The notes under the pieces were generated by a model, which saw only the letters and a list, made by a program, of their open reading frames with translations, had not been told where the DNA came from and searched no databases. Positions 58,586-64,000 of a stretch of 64,000 nucleotides of DNA are shown here, one piece after another. This DNA comes from Edaphobacter modestus (GTDB lineage: Bacteria > Acidobacteriota > Terriglobia > Terriglobales > Acidobacteriaceae). Position 1 is the stretch's first letter, and each line of letters begins with the position of its first letter. The stretch is taken from positions 5,394,001 through 5,458,000 of the forward strand of contig NZ_SHKW01000001.1 in assembly GCF_004217555.1 (NCBI RefSeq), read 5' to 3'. Both the position numbers and the translations under genes were made by a program.

Positions 58586-58645
58586 TGTCAAATTACGAAA
58601 TTCATTTCAATAAATGATTGCAATTTTAGTTTTTTGAGATATAGA
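58586..58645. promoter_or_regulatory. Divergent promoter region, IclR gene and TonB receptor
   Basis: Minus strand: TTGACA (58591-58586) as -35 for the IclR gene. Plus strand: TTGCAA (58618-58623) and TATAGA (58640-58645), 16 bases apart, for the TonB receptor. Between them GAAAT-TC-ATTTC (58597-58608) and TCATTT-CAAT-AAATGA (58602-58617) form overlapping palindromes that could bind the IclR protein and control both genes. Confidence 0.5.
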
Positions 58646-58702
58646 GTGATCGGCGCAATGAACTCAGCATTCCCCTGTGGTATGAGGACGAGGAGACCCG
58701 AC

Positions 58703-61700
58703 GTGTTAAAAACTGCATGTTTATTGGTGTTAGTCGCGTTGATGAGTCTGCGTAGCGAAGCGCAGGCGACATCCGCAGAGATCAGCGGTTCTATTGCGGA
58801 CGCTTCAGGTGCAGTGGTTCCCGGCGTCACAGTCACGGCGACCAACGTCGAGACGGGCACAGCTCAGGGCACCAAGAGCGCAACCAATGGGGATTATGTG
58901 CTGACGAACCTGCGACCGGGAACCTACACACTCACTGCCGAAGCGGTAGGGTTCAGCAAGTTGGTGCAGACCGGTCTGCATCTTCAGGTGAACCAGCAGG
59001 TGCGGCTCGACCTTACGCTGAAGGTCGGTCAGGCGTCGGAGACTGTGGAGGTAACGGCGCGAGCGCCGCTGCTCGAGGGCGAGTCATCGTCGATCGGCAC
59101 GGTGGTTAACCAGCAGATGGTGAACCAGCTTCCCTTGAATGGTCGCAACTTTACTCAGTTGGCAACGCTGAGTCCTGGTGTGACCGGAGTTGGGTCGTCT
59201 GCTACGGGAACGATCCAGAGCGGCACGCGACCGGATGACAGGCGGCCGGGGTCAGAGATTTTCTCCAACGGCAATCGCGAGGGAGATAACAATTTTCTGT
59301 TCGACGGCGTGGACGACAATGAGCGGCTTACGCTGTCGGTCGTGCTTCGGCCGGCTGTAGAGGCCGTTCGCGAGTTTAAGATCCAGACGAATCTCTATAG
59401 CGCCGACATCGGGCGCAATTCGGGTGCCGTTATCGACGTGATCTCGAAGTCGGGCACGAACCGGCTGCATGGAAGCGCGTTCGAGTTTATCCGCAACTCC
59501 GCTGTGGATTCGCGGACGTACTTCAACAAGGCAGGCACGGCGTTCCCGTCGCTGAAGCTCAACCAGTTTGGCGGATCCTTTGGGGGGCCTGTAGTTATTC
59601 CGCGCGTCTATAACGGCAGGAATAAGACCTTCTTCTTCGTTGACTATGAGGGGTCGCGGCGGAGCACGCAGGCGTTCCTTCTAGGGAACGTCCCTACCGT
59701 TCGGATGCGCAATGGCGATTTCGGTGAGACGGCCACCATCTATGATCCCACGACGACCCGTGCAAACCCGAACGTGCCTGGAGGATTCCTCAGGACGCCA
59801 TTTGGGAACAACATCATTCCGGTGGGGCGGCGTGATCCGATTGCGATGAAGATGATCAATGCTTATCCGTTGCCAACAGGTCCCGGGCGCATCAACAACT
59901 ACTCTTCGAGCCAGACCATCATTACCAATTCTGATTCAGGCGACGTACGCGTCGATGAACAGCTAACGGAAAAGGACATGCTCTTCGCGCGCTATTCCAT
60001 TCAGAAGTCACTGAACATTTCGCCGAGTACGTATCCAGTGACAAATATTCCTGGAATATCGACACCGGTACACCTGAGCGATGAGGCTTCCTTCGCTGGC
60101 AGCTCAACCGCGCCTGTCCAGCACGTAGCCACTAGCTACACGAGAATACTCACTCCAACGATTGCGAATGACTTCCGGTTCGGATTCAACAGATACCGGC
60201 TGGACTACGTTCCGGTGGATTTTGTCGAGAACGGTGGTCTTGGCAATCAACTTGGCGTACCCAATTCCAATGTGACTCCGCGGGAACAGAACCTGCCGAT
60301 CTTCTCACCTTCGACGTATCTCGGGATCGGGCAGACACGTTCACTCCCCTTGTACCGCCGAGAGAACACATTTCAGGAGCTGGATAACCTGACGTGGACG
60401 CACAACTCGCACACGCTGAAGTTTGGAGGAGATTTTCGTCGCCGTCAGCTGTCGATCTACCAGACCAACCAGGGCAACGGCAGATTCAATTTTTCGGCGG
60501 CTCTAACGGATTCTCGCAACCCGGCGGGAACGGGCGGAGACAGCGTGGCGAGCATGATGCTCGGCCTTCCTACTCTGATTGCGCATGACTACACCTTCCC
60601 CTTTCCGGGCATCCGCCTGAATGAATATGGTTTCTATGCGGCAGACGATTGGAGGGTGACCAAAAAGCTGACGCTGAACTACGGTATACGGTGGGACTAT
60701 TTCAGCCCGCCGAGCGAAGCACATAATCAGTGGTCGAACTTCAATCCAACAACGGGCAAGATGGACATAGCAGAGCGCAACGGAGTCAGCCTGACGTCCG
60801 GAGTACTGCCGTGGAAGAAAGGTGTCGGCCCACGCGTGGGATTCGCCTACAAGGTATATGAGTCAACGGTAATTCGGGGCGGCTTTGGACTTTTCTACAA
60901 TGCGTCCGGCAGCGAGAGTGTGAATATGCGTCTCGCGCGCAATGTGCCTTTTGGATTGACGATCAGCAACTCGCAGAGCGATATCACTCCTGGCGGCACA
61001 ATCAGCCAGGGATTTCCACCGGCGCCGACGGTGAACTACTCGCAGGCTGACAATCCGAGCGGAGCGCAGTCCTCTGTTGATCCCAACTTCCGTCCCGGTT
61101 ATGCCGAGCAGTTCAACCTCGGTATGGAGCAGGAGTTCCAGCGGCTGGACATGGTGCTGAAGGTTGTGGGTGTGGGCAATCTGGGACGGGCCATCTACCT
61201 CCCCTACAACGCCAACCAGGCGATTCCAGGGGCGACCACATTGAACACACGGCGTCCGTTGTATGCCATCAACCCCAACCTAAGCGACGTGACGTATGCG
61301 ACGTCCAGGGGAAGTGCAAATTACTATGCCTTGCAGGTGACGCTGGATAAGCGCCTCAGCCACGGGGTGAACTTCCTGATGGGGTATGCCTGGGCGCACT
61401 CGATCGACAACGTTCCGCTGGAGTTTGGCGGTGGCGCCGCAGGTCCGACGCCACAGGACCCAAGATTTCTTTCAGCAGAGCGCAGTAACTCCATTATCGA
61501 TCAGCGCCAGCGCCTCACACTCAGCTACCTTTGGATGCTTCCGTTTGGCAAGGGCCGGGAGTTCATGAACCGCGGAGGACCGCTGAATTGGGTGCTCGGA
61601 GGATGGCAGACAAACGGCATCTTCTTCACGCAGACGGGGCTGTACTTTTCCCCTGTGCTGGCTACGTCAACAACGAATACCGGCACCGGCAGCAGACCGA

Positions 61701-62029
61701 ATCTGACTGGTACGGTGAACTATCCGAAGACGCTTACCAACTGGTTCAGCGCGTCGGCCTTTAGCATTCCGGCGCAGTACACCTACGGGAACGCGGGGCG
61801 CAACTCGCTGGTCGGGCCGGGAAGGACGAACTTCGATATGTCGCTGCTGAAGACGTTCCCTATCCACGAACAGATGCTCTTCCAGTTCCGCTTTGAGGCA
61901 TTCAATATCTTCAATCATCCGCAGTTTGGATATCCGAATGCGAATATTGGAACCACGCAGGCTGGTCAGATCACGTCGATCGTAGGCACAGCCAGGAATC
62001 TGCAGGCATCCCTGCGGTTCCAGTTCTAA
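58703..62029 (+). CDS. TonB-dependent receptor with CarboxypepD-regulatory-like domain (Oar/SusC-like)
   Basis: 1108 residues from GTG 58703, which has AGGAG seven bases upstream and begins directly with a signal peptide; in-frame ATGs at 58658 and 58682 lie within or next to the predicted transcription start. Residues 25-115 are a carboxypeptidase-regulatory-like domain (V-V-P-G-V-T-V-T-A-T). A plug (L-P-L-N-G-R-N-F-T-Q-L near 155) and a 22-strand barrel to the last residue (L-R-F-Q-F) follow. It is the acidobacterial version of large receptors importing oligosaccharides or similar ligands. Position suggests it feeds the sugar-acid operon. Confidence 0.92.
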   Translation: MLKTACLLVLVALMSLRSEAQATSAEISGSIADASGAVVPGVTVTATNVETGTAQGTKSATNGDYVLTNLRPGTYTLTAEAVGFSKLVQTGLHLQVNQQVRLDLTLKVGQASETVEVTARAPLLEGESSSIGTVVNQQMVNQLPLNGRNFTQLATLSPGVTGVGSSATGTIQSGTRPDDRRPGSEIFSNGNREGDNNFLFDGVDDNERLTLSVVLRPAVEAVREFKIQTNLYSADIGRNSGAVIDVISKSGTNRLHGSAFEFIRNSAVDSRTYFNKAGTAFPSLKLNQFGGSFGGPVVIPRVYNGRNKTFFFVDYEGSRRSTQAFLLGNVPTVRMRNGDFGETATIYDPTTTRANPNVPGGFLRTPFGNNIIPVGRRDPIAMKMINAYPLPTGPGRINNYSSSQTIITNSDSGDVRVDEQLTEKDMLFARYSIQKSLNISPSTYPVTNIPGISTPVHLSDEASFAGSSTAPVQHVATSYTRILTPTIANDFRFGFNRYRLDYVPVDFVENGGLGNQLGVPNSNVTPREQNLPIFSPSTYLGIGQTRSLPLYRRENTFQELDNLTWTHNSHTLKFGGDFRRRQLSIYQTNQGNGRFNFSAALTDSRNPAGTGGDSVASMMLGLPTLIAHDYTFPFPGIRLNEYGFYAADDWRVTKKLTLNYGIRWDYFSPPSEAHNQWSNFNPTTGKMDIAERNGVSLTSGVLPWKKGVGPRVGFAYKVYESTVIRGGFGLFYNASGSESVNMRLARNVPFGLTISNSQSDITPGGTISQGFPPAPTVNYSQADNPSGAQSSVDPNFRPGYAEQFNLGMEQEFQRLDMVLKVVGVGNLGRAIYLPYNANQAIPGATTLNTRRPLYAINPNLSDVTYATSRGSANYYALQVTLDKRLSHGVNFLMGYAWAHSIDNVPLEFGGGAAGPTPQDPRFLSAERSNSIIDQRQRLTLSYLWMLPFGKGREFMNRGGPLNWVLGGWQTNGIFFTQTGLYFSPVLATSTTNTGTGSRPNLTGTVNYPKTLTNWFSASAFSIPAQYTYGNAGRNSLVGPGRTNFDMSLLKTFPIHEQMLFQFRFEAFNIFNHPQFGYPNANIGTTQAGQITSIVGTARNLQASLRFQF

Positions 62030-62031
62030 AC

Positions 62032-62080
62032 TGCAGCGGAGCGGAAGGAGAATCGGGCTTTCCGCTCTACTGCAAATTTT
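62032..62080 (+). terminator. Terminator after TonB receptor
   Basis: An outer 5-bp stem (TGCAG/CTGCA) and an inner 8-bp stem (62039-62046 with 62060-62067) form one hairpin that starts three bases past the stop and is followed by AATTTTAG. T tract moderate. Confidence 0.65.
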
Positions 62081-62124
62081 AGCCGACCATATATAGATAG
62101 GTTTGCAACCTGAATGGGAGTGAT

Positions 62125-63195
62125 ATGAAGTTTACGAGGCGGTCGAAGATGAGAGTTCCTTCCCTTGCGCTTACCCTTGCGCTGGGAGCTGGTGTTGCGG
62201 TTCTTCCTTCGCAGCTGCGGGCGGCCGATAAGGGCGATCTGCAGATTTATTTCGTGGACGTAGAGGGAGGGCAGGCCACCCTGTTCGTAACGCCGGACAA
62301 ACACTCGCTGCTGGTGGATACCGGCTGGCCGGGCAATGATGGGCGCGATGCGGACCGAATCATTGCAGCCACCAAACTGGCCGGAATCAACCGGATTGAC
62401 TACGTGCTGCTGACGCACTATCACGACGACCATGCTGGTGGAGTTCCTCAGCTCGTCGACAGAATTCCCGTGGGGACGTTCCTTGATCATGGCGAGAACA
62501 TCGACACGAAGCCCGGCGGGCCGACGATGAAGATCTGGGACGCCTATCAAAAGGTGCTGGCAACGGGGAAGTACAAACGCATCTCGGCTAAGGCGGGCGA
62601 CGTCTTTCCTATCGGCAGCATGAAGGCCACGGTAATCAGCAGCGACGGCAATGCGATCGATCACAACCTGCCTGGAGGCGGAGAGAATAACCAGTATTGC
62701 GACATCGCCGAAAACAAGCCGAACGACCGCAGTGAGAACTCGCACTCGCTGGGCGTGCTGATCAACTTCGGCAAATTGAAGATTCTCGACCTGGGCGATC
62801 TGACATGGGAGAAGGAGCACATGTTTATGTGCCCGGTTAATCGCATTGGCACGGTGGACCTCCTAGTAGTTTCGCATCACGGATTTCGTCCAAGCTCCAG
62901 CCATGCCCTGATCGATGCCATTCATCCGCGGGTGGCGATTATGGATAACGGTGCTACGAAGGGTGGCAATATTCCGGTGCTTGATACGATCCGCCAGTCA
63001 CCGAGCCTGGAGACGCTGTGGCAGTTGCACTACTCGGAGGAGGGTGGCGCGGAGCACAACACAGCAGCCGAGTATATTGCGAATCCTCAGGGACCGGACC
63101 AAGGAAATTACATCGTCGTGAAGGCAAGTCCAAAGGGAAGCTTCACGGTCTTCAACTCGGGTAATAAGCAGAGTAAGACTTACGCGGCACGGTAG
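62125..63195 (+). CDS. Secreted metallo-beta-lactamase-fold hydrolase (ComEC/Rec2-like)
   Basis: 356 residues from ATG 62125, preceded by GGGAG. A signal peptide ends about L-R-A-A near 33. The MBL metal motif T-H-Y-H-D-D-H-A-G-G near 95 is intact, with a later S-H-H-G near 250 and a D in L-D-L-G-D near 226. The fold resembles the MBL part of ComEC. Secreted versions have unknown substrates; DNA or phosphoester cleavage is possible. A small palindrome (AGGTT-TGC-AACCT, 62099-62111) lies just upstream of the start. Confidence 0.83.
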   Translation: MKFTRRSKMRVPSLALTLALGAGVAVLPSQLRAADKGDLQIYFVDVEGGQATLFVTPDKHSLLVDTGWPGNDGRDADRIIAATKLAGINRIDYVLLTHYHDDHAGGVPQLVDRIPVGTFLDHGENIDTKPGGPTMKIWDAYQKVLATGKYKRISAKAGDVFPIGSMKATVISSDGNAIDHNLPGGGENNQYCDIAENKPNDRSENSHSLGVLINFGKLKILDLGDLTWEKEHMFMCPVNRIGTVDLLVVSHHGFRPSSSHALIDAIHPRVAIMDNGATKGGNIPVLDTIRQSPSLETLWQLHYSEEGGAEHNTAAEYIANPQGPDQGNYIVVKASPKGSFTVFNSGNKQSKTYAAR

Positions 63196-63408
63196 GGTAA
63201 CCTGTGGCTAACGAAGGAATCCAAGAGACGGTTCTTCGCGTGGACTGAGATTGGTGTGCTCGATGGTCAGGATTTCCCGAGCTTCGCTTTCTCGTGTGTC
63301 TATTCATGGCGCCCATCGTACGAAGCGATCAGTGAACCGTGATGTCGAGCAATTGTTTGCACGGGATGCCTTTGTTTCAATGAAGTGAGAGTTTACGGGA
63401 GGACAGGA

Positions 63409-64000
63409 TTGATCGGGGTCGATTGGGGTACAAGCAACTTCCGGGCGTTTCGCTTCGGTAACACCGGAGAGGTGATTGGGCGGCGATCGTATCCCATCGG
63501 TATCCTCAAGGTGCGGGAAGGGAAGTTTGCCGAAACCCTGCAGGAGCAGGTGGGGGACTGGATCGCCAACGGCGAAACACGTGTGCTGTTGTGCGGTATG
63601 GTGGGGAGCCGCCAGGGATGGACTGAGGCCAACTACCTTCGGTGCCCGGTGAAGATCGACGATCTCGCCCAGGCAGTCATGAAGATATCGTTTGCGGGCG
63701 CTGAAGCCATGCTGATCCCAGGCGTTATGGGAGAAGACTCTAATGGTGTTCCCGAGGTGATGCGTGGAGAAGAGACGGAGGCGATGGGAATCGTCGACGA
63801 TTGCGACGGCTGCGGATTGGTGTGTCTGCCAGGCACGCACACGAAGTGGATCAAACTCAGGGACCGGTCCATCGTGAGCTTCCTCACCTGCATGACGGGC
63901 GATGCGTTTGCTGCGCTACGCAAACACACGATCCTCTCGAGGCTCATGAATTCGGAAGCAGCCATGGACGAGGCGAGTTTTCTTCGCGGTGTTGCCCGTT
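63409..64000 (+). CDS. dgoK: 2-dehydro-3-deoxygalactonokinase, N-terminal part
   Basis: 197 residues to the right edge, open. Start at TTG 63409 with GGGAGG six bases upstream; GTG 63385 is an alternative. Opens with I-G-V-D-W-G-T-S-N-F-R-A-F-R, the phosphate-binding loop of the DgoK/ROK-like fold, then G-M-V-G-S-R-Q-G-W near 65, L-P-G-T-H-T-K-W-I near 142 and T-G-D-A-F near 165. DgoK phosphorylates 2-keto-3-deoxygalactonate in the De Ley-Doudoroff route, the direct product of galactonate dehydratase, whose homolog is at 51893. The ATP-site C-terminal half is not in the window. Confidence 0.9.
   Translation, partial: MIGVDWGTSNFRAFRFGNTGEVIGRRSYPIGILKVREGKFAETLQEQVGDWIANGETRVLLCGMVGSRQGWTEANYLRCPVKIDDLAQAVMKISFAGAEAMLIPGVMGEDSNGVPEVMRGEETEAMGIVDDCDGCGLVCLPGTHTKWIKLRDRSIVSFLTCMTGDAFAALRKHTILSRLMNSEAAMDEASFLRGVAR

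Noticed and set aside
1..64000. tRNA, rRNA, CRISPR arrays, insertion sequences, prophage
   Set aside because: I read the gaps for cloverleaf, regularly spaced repeats and transposase or integrase motifs and found none; R1-R3 are irregularly spaced and not spacer-separated.

Overview
The window looks like a chromosomal segment of a Gram-negative acidobacterium of the Terriglobia/Acidobacteriaceae type (Granulicella, Edaphobacter, Terriglobus). The evidence is lipid A genes (lpxL-like, lpxD), a very large TonB-dependent receptor with an N-terminal carboxypeptidase-regulatory-like domain, an acidobacterial VWFA-related secreted protein, a SYLF-domain protein, a PEP-CTERM protein, a BshB1-type deacetylase, high GC, and several families of short palindromic repeats between genes. 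The assignment is inferred from gene content, not from a marker gene. I see no rRNA, tRNA, CRISPR array, insertion sequence or phage gene.

Layout. 1-10 kb: end of a phytase-like esterase, serine hydrolase with TPRs, priA, HU, dcd, LuxR-type regulator, SYLF protein, then lpxL-like/lpxD/P-loop operon. 10-19.7 kb: diguanylate cyclase, bshB1-like gene, beta-propeller lipoprotein, homocysteine methyltransferase/MTHFR fusion with xseB, VWA protein, polyprenyl synthase, yajQ, tatD. 19.7-27 kb: repeat-rich stretch with a cupin, PEP-CTERM protein, divergent alcohol dehydrogenase/ArsR pair, metG carrying repeat insertions, and a FadR-type regulator. 27-40 kb: secreted unknowns, nitroreductase/NUDIX/hydrolase operon, ubiX, exported GH127 enzyme, a free-standing EF-G domain III-V protein, purB, MarR-ClC operon, glutaredoxin, SDR. 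40-49.4 kb: DUF3175, tadA, amidohydrolase, agmatine deiminase, another repeat-rich stretch, FucP-like sugar transporter, cupin, DUF3455, and a two-domain TylF-type methyltransferase.

49.4-64 kb is the most distinctive region. It opens with a repeat element and a folD 3' remnant. Next is an SDR, converging on a tight seven-gene minus-strand operon: MFS anion symporter, exported galactonate-dehydratase-like enolase-superfamily enzyme, NCS1 permease, ABM-fold monooxygenase, amidohydrolase and two secreted bicupins. An IclR regulator, a SusC/Oar-like TonB receptor, a secreted metallo-beta-lactamase-fold protein and the start of a 2-keto-3-deoxygalactonate kinase follow. The operon has a good sigma70 promoter with a palindrome resembling the KdgR (IclR family) core just downstream. 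I read it as a regulated sugar-acid uptake and breakdown locus in which part of the chemistry may be extracytoplasmic; the exact substrate is not visible.

At least four dispersed repeat families (called R1-R4 here) occur, mostly between genes. Two copies lie in frame inside metG, and one forms the C-terminus of the TylF-type gene.
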